This document shows, in pieces, positions 22,466 to 33,384 of a DNA stretch of 64,000 nucleotides. The stretch lies in the NCBI GenBank assembly GCA_032164245.1, contig JAVMKO010000003.1, positions 36,145,390 to 36,209,389 on the forward strand, written 5' to 3'. Under the pieces are notes generated by a model, which made no database searches, was not told the origin of the DNA, and saw only the letters and a program-made list of their open reading frames with translations. A program made the position numbers and the translations under genes. The DNA is from Sternotherus odoratus (Eukaryota; Chordata; Testudines; Kinosternidae). How positions within the stretch are numbered: the stretch's first letter is position 1; the number at the start of each line of letters is the position of its first letter.

Positions 22466-22755
22466 ATATCCTAAGGCCCCTACAGGTGAGGCATTTCAGG
22501 GATGATCTGCAGTTGTATATTTGTATATTTACTCTTTAGATCTTGGTGAGGAATGCCTGGAACCTTTGTAATCCTGCACCATCTACTGTAGCAAAGTCAT
22601 GCAAATGGATCAGGGACACATTGTGAGCCAAAGAAGTAAAGGCTTCAGAGACCTTGAGTATCATTCGCACTGAAACATAGCCTGGGCTGTGTGCCTGTCT
22701 GAAGTCTAATTGTGAAGCACTCAGAATGTTGGCAACTGTCATGTTTCCAAAAGAT
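22466..22755 (-). pseudogene. CR1/L2-type LINE reverse transcriptase (part 2 of 2)
   Basis: Minus-strand translation at 22536-22742 contains LSASQLDFRQAHSPGY, corresponding to the QFGFRxGxST-like motif of non-LTR reverse transcriptases. It also contains DFATVDGAGLQRF, corresponding to DLSAAFDTVDHxILLxRL with the key residues lost. This is the N-terminal side of the element whose C-terminal part lies beyond the inserted LTR. Confidence 0.65.
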
Positions 22756-22862
22756 TTCCCCTAGAAATGTGAAATTGGATATAGAGTGATGTTCTCTGTA
22801 TGCAGTGCTGGCTTTTTGAGGGTTTGTCCAACAAACAATTCATTTAAAAAAAGGTAGCTTTC

Positions 22863-23040
22863 ATAGATTCATAGATTCCAAGAGAGTGCTGTGAACATCT
22901 AGCCTGCACTTCCACCATGAAACTTAGTAAGTTGTTCCAACGGTTAATTACCTTCTGTTCCTAAGCCCTCTTTAGCCATAGATAATAAAACTGCACCTGT
23001 CATAAACAAACCCTCAGTATAGCTCCTTCATAAACAGATC
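22863..23040 (-). mobile_element. CR1 LINE 3' fragment
   Basis: The CR1 tail repeat (tcatagattcatagattcc on the + strand) starts the fragment. It is followed by typical antisense CR1 sequence (agtaagttgttccaacggtt, ttaattacct). It is short and has no open frame. Confidence 0.75.
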
Positions 23041-23684
23041 TCCCCACTTTTAAAAGTGCTCTTTGATTTTAAAAGCACTCAGTGTTACAGCAGCAGTTGC
23101 TGCAAGTCTGTCAGTGATACGCGTTGCTGAAATGAACTTTTGGAAATCGCCCTTCCGACAGTAAATGAGAGAAGAGAAAGGGGATGATTAATGAGAAGGG
23201 AAGATGCATTGGGCACTGTCAGAGTACTCTGCTTTCACTGTAACATTTATTACATACAGTACATGTGGTAAAAATATTTTCCACATTCTCTTTGCAGTAA
23301 TTGTCAAATACCTAAATATGTCGAGTCATTTTGTCAATATCTCCATTGGGAGAGATTTTAAATAGACTGGTATTTGGGATAAAGTTAGTTTTAAAGGTTT
23401 TAAACTACTAGTTTTAAAGGTTCTAAACTATTTTGGAAATGTTACAGAGCTGTATAGCTATTTTTTCACATTTCACTGCTTGTCTCTTGCTTTTGTCCCA
23501 AGGTAATATTTAGACAGCAGTGTTCCCAAACTTCCTCCCTTGAAATGGATTGAAACTGATTCAGAAAGATAGGAGAGAGATGGACAGACATGAGGGCATT
23601 TTTATTTTTGTCAAGTTCAGTTTTTTCCCCTCCTCCATATCTGTGGTAACCCTCTTTATCCTCTCTGGATTAGAAAGGATAGTC
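23041..23684. other. No recognised gene
   Basis: Contains a local direct duplication near 23385-23430 (agttttaaaggttttaaact and ctagttttaaaggttctaaa). Confidence 0.4.
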
Positions 23685-23790
23685 CAAATTTTAGGGCATT
23701 ACCCTAGGACTTGGACTCAGTTCCCTGCTCTACCACAGACTTCCTCTGTGACCGTGGGCCAGTTAAGTCGGGATGGGGGGAACTGCCCTC
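23685..23790 (+). mobile_element. MIR-like SINE fragment
   Basis: cagttccctgctctaccaca, then cttcctctgtgacc and gggccagttaagt match the central MIR or CORE-SINE phrase (losing tctgccacagacttcctgtgtgaccttgggcaagtcac in part). The copy is degraded. Confidence 0.45.
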
Positions 23791-23869
23791 TTTGTCCCAT
23801 AGCAAATGATGCCTCTGCCAGAGGCCCTGAAGCAGAATACTCAAATGAGGTGAGGGAATACTAGCTTGC

Positions 23870-23937
23870 TTGCGGGGCCAGGTCCTGTTGGTGTGCTCTC
23901 GAGGTCCCTTCCAGTTCTATGATTCTGTCTTCGTTTG
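23870..23937 (+). mobile_element. CR1 LINE 3' tail
   Basis: gaggtcccttccagttctat followed by gattctg is the hallmark CR1 3' terminus in the + orientation. Confidence 0.7.
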
Positions 23938-25948
23938 AAGATGATTAAATCTTCCTGAAGTGATCAAAGCAAATAATCCTATGAATCAATTACATGCAAT
24001 GAATATTAATAAATTTTTGGGCTGCACACAACATAGCAGCAGCCAGGGGTTGTTTAGAAAGTCCACTAATGAAAGCAGAGGTGATGTAACAGAGAATGGA
24101 AATACACACCCTCACCATTAAAAAACATGCTAATATAAAAACACTGGAAGGGGAAAGGAGTGGGAGCGCGGTACAGGGATATGTAAAAACAACCTAGAGA
24201 AAACCAACTCAGAATTATTTTGAGGAAGTTCTATCACCTATAGAAGTGTGAGACTATGATTATAATTATAATGGTTCCCTTCTGGCCTGGGAATCTCTGA
24301 ATCTATTAGGAAAGAGATGAAAAGTGCAGCAATACTGAAAATTATCAATGTAATCTTTCAATAAACCAGAGATTTCAGAAAGATACTGAAGAACAAGGAG
24401 GGGAAAGGGAGAACAAAAAGGAGGGGACAGAATGGGTTGGACTTTCCATCCCCCTGCACCTTGTGTAGCCATTTACATCTGTGCAAAGTGCTCAGTAAGG
24501 TTTTTGATTAATCTAGTACAGCCATATTTTAGTCCATTTATAAATAGTTTATGTAGCATTAATAAATAATTACTAGATTTTTTTTAAAAATGGGAAATCA
24601 ATTGTTAGACTCCAACAGATCAATAGATTACTTATAAATGTGGCTTATACCTATCTATAGCACCTTCTACCGATGTGTTTATAACTGTCTGACACACACT
24701 GATCATATCAGTAACATGCATGAACATCTATTAATCATTAAATATTTATAAACCAATCACAAATCCTTATTGTAAAATGCGACCTCCTGTTTGTGTCCTA
24801 TATTGCATGGGTAGGATGTTTAGATATATGAAGTGAAATCCTAGCCCCATTGGAGTCCATGGAAGTTTTGTGATCGACTTCCTTAGGGCCAGGAGTTGCC
24901 TCTTCATCGGGGGTGATTCTGGAGAACTACTCTTTACTTACCATTAACAAGTTTGTCATTGGGTTCCACACATCACCACTCTTCTCCAGTCTGGGTTTTA
25001 CACCGGACTTACCTCTCAACCTCCCTGGCATCCCAAACATGGAACTTGGCCGCATTATTTACTGAACTTTCAGACTCTCTTCATAGTTTTTTTTAAATGG
25101 CACCTCTCCTTGCAGAGATTCCAAGGGTAGCTATGTATCTAGCATAAAATTTTCCCTCATGCCCTTGAGTAATTGTCTGAGAACAGCCTTGCTCTGTGTG
25201 AAGGAAAAAATGTCAGCGTAGGAAAGGAGCAAGAGATGGTGCTGCAGTAAAGAATCCTTTCCAGAAATGCACAGGCACTTTGCTTGATTTACTTTACTAT
25301 TATTATTTTCATGGCTAGTTTCCCTTTGATTTCAGGTTATGTCCATCCTTGGCTGCTGTTACTTCAGTGTTGAAGTTGTCTTCTCACTCATCAACACATC
25401 GTCCCAAAACAATACATCACATTTTCATGTGATCTCTCAACCTTCCATTTCTTCTGAAGTGTTTGCAGGAGTTTATAGCACATGGTTCCCTGAACACCTC
25501 CAGAGATGAGACAACCCCATATATTCCAGCCTGACTGTAATCTTGGGCCTAGGAATGAGATTACCCTTTGCAGCATGCTGATTCAGGGGTATGTTCTATG
25601 CTAGTACCCAGTCATTTCAGCATAAATGACCATGGAGCAATACTGGATGATATAAATAGAATGGTGGGGTTGCCTTTGTTTTCAACATGTTGAACTACAT
25701 CATTGCTAGTTTACGACCATGCTCATTGTGATAAATGTTCGGTTGGTTCTGACACCTCTTCGGGAGTTAGGCAGCTAAATTAGGTTAATTTCCTCTTCTT
25801 CCTGATGAGGAGCAGGGACACACCATTGGCTTATGGGGTATTGTCGGGGCGGGCTTTCTCAGCCTCTCTTGTTGATGTTCCGCTGTGTATACGTAATTAA
25901 ATGTTCTCTGGATCAGCGAGATTGTTGTAGAATGCCTCTGTAACCTAG
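23938..25948. other. No recognised gene
   Basis: AT-rich sequence. 24835-24905 (gaaatcctagccccattgga and inverted-like partner) belongs to the common amniote palindromic repeat also seen at 50.88-50.95 kb. No coding exon was found. Confidence 0.35.
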
Positions 25949-27321
25949 TATCAGAGGGGTAGCCATGTTAGTCTGAATCTGTAAAGTAACAAAGAGTCTT
26001 GTAGCACCTTATAGACTAACAGATCTTAGGGATCATGAGCTTTCGTGGGCTAAGACCCTCTTCATCAGATGAATGTTGTGGAAATCTCCAGAGACAGATA
26101 TAAATATGCAAGCAAGAAAGCAAGATAAATTCAATCAGGGAGGGTGAGGCCCACTTCCAGCAGCTGATCTGGAGGTGTGAACACCCAGAGAGGAGAAACT
26201 GCTTTTGTAATTGGCGAGCCATTCACAGTCTTGTTAAGTCCAGACCTGATAGTGCCAAATTTGCAGATGAACTGGAGCTCAGCAGTTTCTCTTTGAAGTC
26301 TGGTCTTGAATTTTTTTTTGCTGCAGTATGGCTGTCTTTAGGTCTGCTATTGTATGTCCCGGGAGTGTTCTCCTTTTGAAGTGTTTGAAGTGTTCTCCTA
26401 CAGGCTTTGTATATTGCCATTCCTAATATCTGATTTGTATCCATTTATCATTTTATGTAGGGATTGTCCAGTTTGGCTGATGTACATAGCAGAGGGGCAT
26501 TGCTGGCACATGATGGCATATATTATATTGGTAGATGTGCAGGTGAATGAACCAGTGATGGTGTGGCTGATCTGGTTAGGTCCTGTGATGGTATCGCTGG
26601 TGTAGATATGTGGGCAGAGTTGGCATCGAGGTTTGTTGCATGGATTGGTTCCTGAGTTAGAGTTACTATGGTTTAGTGTATGGTTTCTGGTGAGAATCTG
26701 CTTCAGGTTGGCAGGGTGTCTGTGGGCAAGGACTGGCCTGCCTCCCAAGGCCTGTGAAAGTGAGGGATCATCATCCAGGACGGGTTGTAAATCACTGATG
26801 ATGTGTTGGAGAGGTTTTAACTGAGGACTGTAGGTGATGGCCAATGGTGTTCTGTTGGTTTCTTTCTTGGGTTTGTCTTGAAGTGGGAGGCTTCTGGGTA
26901 CACGTCTGGCTCTGTTTATCTGTTTCCTTACTTCGTCATGTGGGTATTGCAGTTTTAAGAATGGTTGGTGAAGATCTTGTAGGTGTTGGGCTCTATCTGA
27001 GAGGTTGGAGCAAATGCGGTGGTACCTCAGTGCTTGGCTGTAGACAATGGAGCATGTAGTGTGTCTGGGATGGAAGCTGGAGGCATGAAGGTAGGCACAG
27101 TGGTCGGTAGGTTTTCGGCATATGGTGGTGTTTATGTGACTGTTACTTATTTGTACCGTGGTGTCCAGGAAGTGGACCTCTTGTGTAGACTGATCCAGGC
27201 TGAGGTGTATGGTGGAGTGGAAGCTGTTGAAATCGTGGTGGAATTCTTCCAGAGTTTCTTTTTCATGGGTCCGGATGATGATGATGTCATCAATGTAGCG
27301 TAGGTAGAGAAGGGGCATGAT
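25949..27321 (-). pseudogene. Penelope-like element, 5'-truncated: reverse transcriptase motif C, linker, GIY-YIG remnant and 3' tail
   Basis: On the minus strand a 306-codon frame (27318-26398) starts just before the RT active-site motif RYIDDIIII (residues 7-15). The thumb/linker follows, with HPANLKQIL (about residues 200-208) and the Cys-rich PCNKPRCQLCPHI (about 229-241). Then comes a GIY-YIG-type nuclease region: NIIYAI (about 264), CQQCPSAMYISQTGQS. The canonical YIG reads YIS and the expected Arg in the R-x-x-GH region is replaced (MINGYKSDI), so the nuclease is probably dead. Beyond a frameshift, LPGHTIADLKTAIL continues the family C-terminus. The 3' tail runs to 25949 and contains the phrase 'gtagccatgttagtctg' (+ strand), which I recall as very abundant in turtles. 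The 5' edge stops right before motif C and abuts a SINE, so most of the RT is missing. The + strand frames here are shadows. Confidence 0.9.
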
Positions 27322-27324
27322 TAG

Positions 27325-27765
27325 GTGTAACCTAGTCGTTAGGGCATTCAGCTGGCAGATAGAATACCTGAGTTCAAATCTCTGCTCTCCCTCCAGGTGT
27401 AATTGGACTGTGGTCTTTCATGTTCCGAGTGAGTGCTGGTACCACTGGGCTAAAGGTTGAAGGAGGGGCGGTATCACCTTTTATTCCCCCCCACCATTTT
27501 GTGTTGGATATAAGATGAGCTCAGAGCACATCTATTGGATCAGACCCCGAAAGCAAGAGAGGTGGAAGAATGCCTAGCTTTGTGAAACCATCCACCATCA
27601 TTGGGACTTAGGCATAAGTTATGGGCCAACGTACGGTGTTTAGATGCCTTGAGGACTGTAATGGTGGCTACTTAGGCACCAAATGAGCAGAAGATTTGTG
27701 AATGCCAATGACTCCTAAATTTTGGACTTAGAAACCTAAAGTGCCATCAGTGAATCCCACCCCTA
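27325..27765 (+). mobile_element. tRNA-derived SINE with long 3' part
   Basis: cctagtcgttagggcattca resembles a pol III A-box region and GAGTTCAAATC a B-box, about 45 nt apart, as in tRNA-derived SINEs. The later part, gtgaatcccacccctag at 27750 and the lagging aggcacc / ggacttagaaacctaaagtg segments, resembles the 3' region of the turtle SINE that I recall. It abuts the truncated 5' edge of the Penelope-like element. Confidence 0.5.
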
Positions 27766-27965
27766 GTTTTCCCTGCTGCTTCTGTTTTTCAGTCATTAAT
27801 AGAGTCTCTGTAAGATTTGGTAAGGCGAAGAGTGAACAAAAGGGTCCATTTTCAGTCTGTCACAAGAGTTCACTCTTATTATACATTTCATGTAACAGAT
27901 GTTGTAATACAACAGTTCAATTTATGGTTGACAGTGTAAATAAGGAGGCTGAGCAAGACATGAAA

Positions 27966-28328
27966 TACCGTATTTTTCGTCCTATAGGACGCTCCGGCCT
28001 ATAAGACGCCCCCTCGTTTTACAATAAAAAAGCCGGACAAAAAAAAAAAAAAAAAAAAGCGCCTCGCTCTCCCGTCCCTGCCGCGCGGGCGGGCTGCCGG
28101 AAGCATCCCGGTTCCCCCCTCCCCGCCCGGCAGCCCGCCCGCGGCGGGGAGGGGGGAACCTCGGCAGCCCGCCCGCGGCGGGGAGGGGGGAACCGGGACG
28201 CTCCCGGCAGCCCGCCCGCGGCGGGGAGGGGGGAACCGGGGCACACATTCGCCCTATAAGACGCACCAACTTTTTCCCCCCTGTTTTGGGGAAGAAAAAG
28301 TGCGTCTTATAGGGCGAAAAATACGGTA
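27966..28328. mobile_element. GC-rich inverted-repeat element, family C copy 1
   Basis: Termini TACCGTATTTTTCG and, inverted, the same TACCGTATTTTTCG, both including TA. Just inside the right end a perfect 17-bp hairpin (28250-28266 with 28300-28316; CGCCCTATAAGACGCAC) is present. The left end has an unpaired related sequence (cctataagacgcc). The interior has an A20-class homopolymer and three tandem copies of a GC-rich unit beginning CGGCAGCCCGCCCGCGGCGG. It has no coding capacity, and the superfamily is not assigned. Copy 2 is at 44785-45217 in the opposite orientation. Confidence 0.85.
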
Positions 28329-28980
28329 CATTTTGACACAAACAGCTCTGAGATGTCCATCCAAGCTCGAGCTGCTTTGGTTGTGCCTAAAGCTGACCTC
28401 TGAGCTTTGGTTTAGAAAAAATAAACATGCTTATGCATAAATAAATAACCTATGTGGATGTTTTAGTGCTTGAAAGCAATTAACTCTGATGGAAGCTGCT
28501 TGACTAACTGACATCACTGCTTTTAAATGGCGCCGATTGGGCCGGTGTCTAGAACATATTAAAACACTTAAAAGAGCACTTATTCCCTTACCATCCCGCT
28601 CCTTCATTAATAGTAGGGCTGCAGCAATTCAGTCACCAGAATGAGTCACACAATAAGATTTTAGTATACCCCAGCAAACTAGTCCGTAGTCAAGTTCTGC
28701 TGCTATTCTTAGCAGTTCCACGCCCTGTGCCCAGAAAGATGGAAGATGAGACTGTTGATGATGAGTCATATTGGTGACAAACAGACTGGATAGTATCAAG
28801 TAGATGTTTGGCTTCTACACCAACTACCCTTATGAGTAAACAGCTCTACTAAAATAACATAGAGGGAGCAGAGAACTGAACCAATGTAAGGGAAGTTGCT
28901 TTAAAGCTGTAACACTAGGCCAGATCATGGCTCTCATTGAGACTACTTTTGTGTCATTCCATCAGCGCAAAACTGGCTTA
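28329..28980. other. No recognised gene
   Basis: Unique-looking non-coding sequence. Confidence 0.4.
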
Positions 28981-28988
28981 GTTTAATT

Positions 28989-29283
28989 CAGTAATGCCCA
29001 ACTTTATTACACAGGAGGGCCACGTAAACCTAAGCACAACCTTGTGTGGGTCAAACACATTCTACATATTTTACTAAGATTTAAAGTCACCTGTATTGAT
29101 CTATATTCTAGGTTCAGCTTGTTTCACTTGTATTTAGATAGGTTGTTTCTATGCACAGTACTGTCTATTTACACATGTGTAAAATGATGTAAACATGATG
29201 ACAAAATGCCACTAGTATATTTTGTTAAAGCAGGTCTTGGTCCTTATGAAATGCTCCAGTGGGCCATAGGTTGGGCACCCCTA
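28989..29283. mobile_element. Non-autonomous hAT-like element
   Basis: Left end cagtaatgcccaac and, inverted, right end taggggtgcccaac. The text between (gagggccacgtaaacc, cagtgggccataggttgggc) matches a family I recall whose interior contains gggccac...gtgggccg. The flanks gtttaatt (28981-28988) and gttcaaat (29284-29291) agree at 6 of 8 positions, consistent with an old 8-bp hAT duplication. Confidence 0.65.
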
Positions 29284-29291
29284 GTTCAAAT

Positions 29292-30299
29292 GATTACCTG
29301 AAGGATTAACTCAGAAGAGGGGAATCCCTGGGTGGAGTAGGGCAGACATTGCAGGCTTTTTGCTGCTCCATCCTGGACTATTCCCACATAAGCATGGTGT
29401 GGGGCTCATGTGGGACAGCCACCTTTGTTCCCCCTGGGTCCTACACCAAACCTATTTTGGACAGACCTGAGTGTTGAACCCAGTCTCTTTAACTTGCCTA
29501 TGTTTTGCATGAGTGTTGCAGCAGGCATAGCCCTGTTTGGGGGAGTTTGGGCTCAGACCACTAGGGAATGTTCCATTCTATGGTCCAAGTTGTGGCATGG
29601 AACCACTGACCCTCTTTGGGAGCTGCATTGCTCCAGGAAGCAATTATGCCTCAGGAAGTCAACCCCTCACCAGGCACCCTGGAGAGCAGATGGTGCAGCC
29701 CACCTGAGGAGAAGCCCATTTTACAAAAACAGCTTTGGTGTGGTCTGTTATTTCTTGTTGGTCTCATGTGCAGGTTTCTTGAGTGTGTGTGGAAATGGTG
29801 CTATATATTCTCTCAAAGGTTTAGTCCTCCCATGCAGCAGAGAGAGAGAGAGAGACAGAACTCATCCATCTTAAAGCAGTGGATATGGAACTAGATGGGT
29901 TTTACTCCCTGCTTAAAAATATTTCTGCCCCTTTTTGATCTGAGCAACTAGTCAAAGTAAAGGGTCCTGGGCTGTTCCAGTTGGAAGTCAAAATTGATGG
30001 CACCTGTTATTCTCATTGATCTAATCTTCTTTACAAAGCATGTACAAAGTCCTGCTTCTCCAAAGGTAGGAGGAGCCACGTATAACAGATATGGCAATTT
30101 CCTGCAATATCCTGGGGCAATTTTACTGTATTAATCTTATGTATCAGTGTGGGCCAGGGCCTGTATGCAATTTTGTGGGAGAGAGGGAACACAGCTCCTC
30201 TGGGACTTAAGAACAGTGTGGGATGATTAGGCAAGTCACTCAAATTGCAACATTTCCAGAGAAATACCATCCCCTGGAGAAGTTGCATATACTAGTTCA
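29292..30299. other. No recognised gene; one unassigned 154-codon frame
   Basis: The + frame 29410-29874 is the longest here that is not low-complexity, but it overlaps another frame at 29616-29894 and shows no family I know. A short (GA)n lies at about 29841-29857. Confidence 0.35.
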
Positions 30300-30790
30300 A
30301 ACTAGATCCTCCTGGGACTAACAGATAAAGAAAGGACTTTCGGGTAAATAGGCTGTCTCAGGGCCTTCTTTCTGATCTAGTAAAAAGACAGGACCTTCTG
30401 TCCCAGGGGAAGACCTCAGTCTCTAGGGAAGGGTTGGAAGGATTGACAGTGATCAGAGTCCTTGTTAGAAGTGGGAGTGTGTAAGCGTGCATATAGAGTC
30501 TTTTGTTTTTCATATGTTTTCTTTGTGATGCTTTCACCTTGAGAATAAATGTGCTTGCTTACAAAGAGTGGTGTGGTAACTTAAAATCATGGGCAATTAC
30601 AACTGTTCATAGCTTTTGAAGAGAAAGCAAAGCAGAGTTTGGTCTTTTGAGTGGCCTTACTTATAGGAGAATTCACAGTGCAAGCAGGGAACTGTGAAGT
30701 CTGGAAATATCATGGCGAGGAGAAAGAGACATGCAGGTCTTCACCCAAGAGAGTTGAGGTATGGGGAGCCATAAGAATCATAAGAGCCCA
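30300..30790 (+). mobile_element. Possible LTR fragment
   Basis: gaGAATAAAtgtgcttgctt at about 30540-30560 and the following gtgtggtaactta resemble the R/U5 region of a turtle LTR by recall. Boundaries and duplication were not found. Confidence 0.3.
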
Positions 30791-31108
30791 TGTCCTTGTT
30801 GGACCATAGAGAGGAAATATAGGTTCAGTTGCCCTGAATTGTGAGATCAAGAACAAAAGGAACAGTTTCTTAGCTTACAGTCCCAAGTCTTTTTAGCTAA
30901 CAGACCCAAAAGCACATGCTCTAGCTTTTTCCAGGGTCAAATTGTGTATCCGGGTGCTTTGCTATCTTCCTGCTTCTTAGCCCCCCTTAGTTTCCAGCTT
31001 TTCTTTCTCCCTCCTCACCCCCATCCTGCTCACAATACCCAATTGAATGAACAAGCACACACAAGCAACTTTCCCCCATCCCCTACCTGGTCACAATACC
31101 TAGTCAAA
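30791..31108. other. No recognised gene
   Basis: Mixed, C-rich towards 31000-31100. The 129-codon frame at 30944-31333 runs into the miniature element and is not considered a gene. Confidence 0.35.
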
Positions 31109-31358
31109 GCCTATGTCTACAATACAGACCTTACAGCAGCACAGTTCTACTGCACTAGCTATAAGGTCTCCCTTATAGCTAGCGTAGTAGAGGAAAGGCA
31201 AGTTCTCTCCTGTATAACTTCTCTTTGCCAGTGGGAGAGATCTCTCCTGCCAGTGTGTGCTGTCCACATCAGCACTTTTGTTGGTGAAATTTATGCTGGA
31301 AATTTAGTGTTTTTCCCCCACACCCATTACTGACAAAAGTGATAGTGTAGACAAAGCC
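31109..31358. mobile_element. Miniature inverted-repeat element, family D
   Basis: Left end GCCTATGTCTACAATACAG and, inverted, right end GGCTTTGTCTACACTATCA. An internal imperfect hairpin at about 31152-31194 pairs CTACTGCACTAGCTATAAGG with a partner that differs at three positions. It resembles a turtle miniature element family beginning ggctatgtctacact. No clean target duplication is visible. Confidence 0.65.
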
Positions 31359-32699
31359 AAGCCCTCAGCCCACTTGGTGCTAGTTTATGGGCAGATGTTA
31401 TTAGGCCTGGTTTTAGGTTTGGTTCTGTAAATGTTCCTTTCAACTACCTTAAGTGAAGGGGTAACATCAAAAGTAACAAAGTTTTAACTCAATCCATTAG
31501 AAGGTTTCAACCAACTCATAAGAATATTTTTCAAATGACTAATTTTCCCCCCCACTGATCACAGACAGCCCATTTCTGAGGAGATTTAAATGTTTAATTA
31601 GGAATTTAAAGAGGATTCTAAGTACAGCTGCTCTAAAGGTCACAAGAACTTTTTTGATTAATGCTTCCTCCTTTGTGTGTGTTCTCCCTCCTTCCTTTTC
31701 ATTTTCTATTTTTGTCCCTATTGTTGGCAGCCATTCTGCCCCTTACTCTTCAGTGAGATGGCAGGTGAACATTATCCACAGAGGCAGATGCTGCTGATGG
31801 ATCAGTGAGGTAAAGGTTACTGTGAGAATAAAAACAAGGCCAGTCCCTGCCTCTGTGTGTGAACATTGGCTTGTAAAACTCATGGTGGCAAGCTCTTGGC
31901 TCTGAGCTTGACAATGCAAATCCATTCCACAACTTTTCTCTCTCTGATGGAAGAGGAATTAATTGCTGCAGTGATGGGTTGGCAGAAAGTGCTACTTACT
32001 GCTTTGTAAATTAATTTACACTTTGATGTCAAGTCTTTACTGAGCTTGAGCTGTTTGATTTCTTCTTGGTTATTAGGAATGGTATTTTCACTTCAATTAG
32101 TTCAAAGTGCATAAATGGTAGAGAAAAAAATGATTTAAGAACATAACAAGTCATCCCCTGTTCAGCTGAGTCAGTCAGCAAGCATCCAAGAATCTCCAGC
32201 ACTAAAAGCAATCTTGTTTTGCAGAGTATCATTTTGTGCAGCTACTAGTGTGTTGGCAGCCCCTTGAGCAGCTAATGAGGATGTCCGTTTTACTTCTGGT
32301 AGAATATTCTGGTGTCCCAAAGATGTCCCTCCTCCAAAATGTGAGAGAGAAATTATGATTCAGATCAATTTCCATATAGCTCAGTTGCTGTCGTTTCGGA
32401 GCATTCATTGCCACAGTAGGGTCAGAGTCGTGACATTCAGATTTAGAATTGTAACCAAACTACCAGAGTTCCAGTTTGGCTCCATCAGATAGAGAAGGGC
32501 TGTTGCATGAAGTCCAGATCTAGATCACAAGTTCAAGATAGTTTAGATCTACTGTTCTAGTTTGGGAGCCTTGTCTAATTTTCAATAAATTATCATGATA
32601 TAAGTGTTCTGTACTCACTGTACAATCATACCACTAATGAGAAGATAATAGCTTAAATATATATATATTGCCTTTCCTCTCCAAGGATTCCAAAGTACT
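31359..32699. other. No recognised gene
   Basis: Short overlapping minus-strand frames at 31743-31932 and 32029-32414 have no recognisable features. Confidence 0.35.
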
Positions 32700-32930
32700 T
32701 TTCAACTTGTGCTATCTAATGGTCTAGAAGAATAAGCAAAGGGTCATGAGTTCTAATCTTGTCTCTACTACTAATTTAGGGCATAGCTTTGTACAAATCA
32801 CTTCACCTTTCTGTACAGTGAAATACTTACTTCACAAAGATCTTATTAATGATTAGATAGTTAATGTCTGTAGAGTGCTTTGAACACATTAAATAAAGCT
32901 GCACTGATTAATGCCAGCGGAGACTTTGGC
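32700..32930 (+). mobile_element. MIR-like SINE, possibly with a LINE-type 3' part
   Basis: gagttctaatcttgtctcta, caaatcacttcacctttctg and gtctgtagagtgctttgaac are degraded forms of the MIR core and its 3' end. Confidence 0.5.
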
Positions 32931-33384
32931 CCATAAATAGCTATTATCAATGCTCACTTTTGTTGCCTGTTTTTATAAAAGGATTTAATTCGCCACTGAA
33001 ATACAGCTACCTTTGGGTTAGACTGTGGGTGACAGCTGTTTAACAGTGCATGTGCACAACCTTTTAGGTTGGAAGTTAAGGCTTGACAAGTTAAGGCTAG
33101 ACAAATGAACCTGCAGAGAAAATTTAGATTGAAATATGGCCAGGGTCCCAGGGAAAATATTCTTACTATTTTGAAAAATGCTAACATTTTCAATGGGCAT
33201 GATTATTAATGGAGAGCACTGTAGTTTTAAAAGAGTTCTGAAAGAGCTGAAACTGTGACACCCCAGTAGGTAGATCAATGCATTTAATAATTTTCATATA
33301 TTTTCCCTGATGCCTTTTATCCTTTTCTATTTATTTTTATACTTGTTAAGTATTTATTTTTCTTTCATAATTTTATTATAGTTT
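32931..33384. other. No recognised gene
   Basis: A short direct repeat aggttggaagttaaggcttgac / aagttaaggctagac lies near 33065-33105. Nothing else was recognised. Confidence 0.35.

Noticed and set aside
27325..27400. Possible tRNA gene
   Set aside because: A- and B-box-like motifs are present but no cloverleaf with a proper acceptor stem can be drawn; fits a tRNA-derived SINE better.
29410..29874. 154-codon frame with hydrophobic stretches
   Set aside because: No family match I can name, a (GA)n-derived Arg/Glu C-terminus, and an overlapping second frame.
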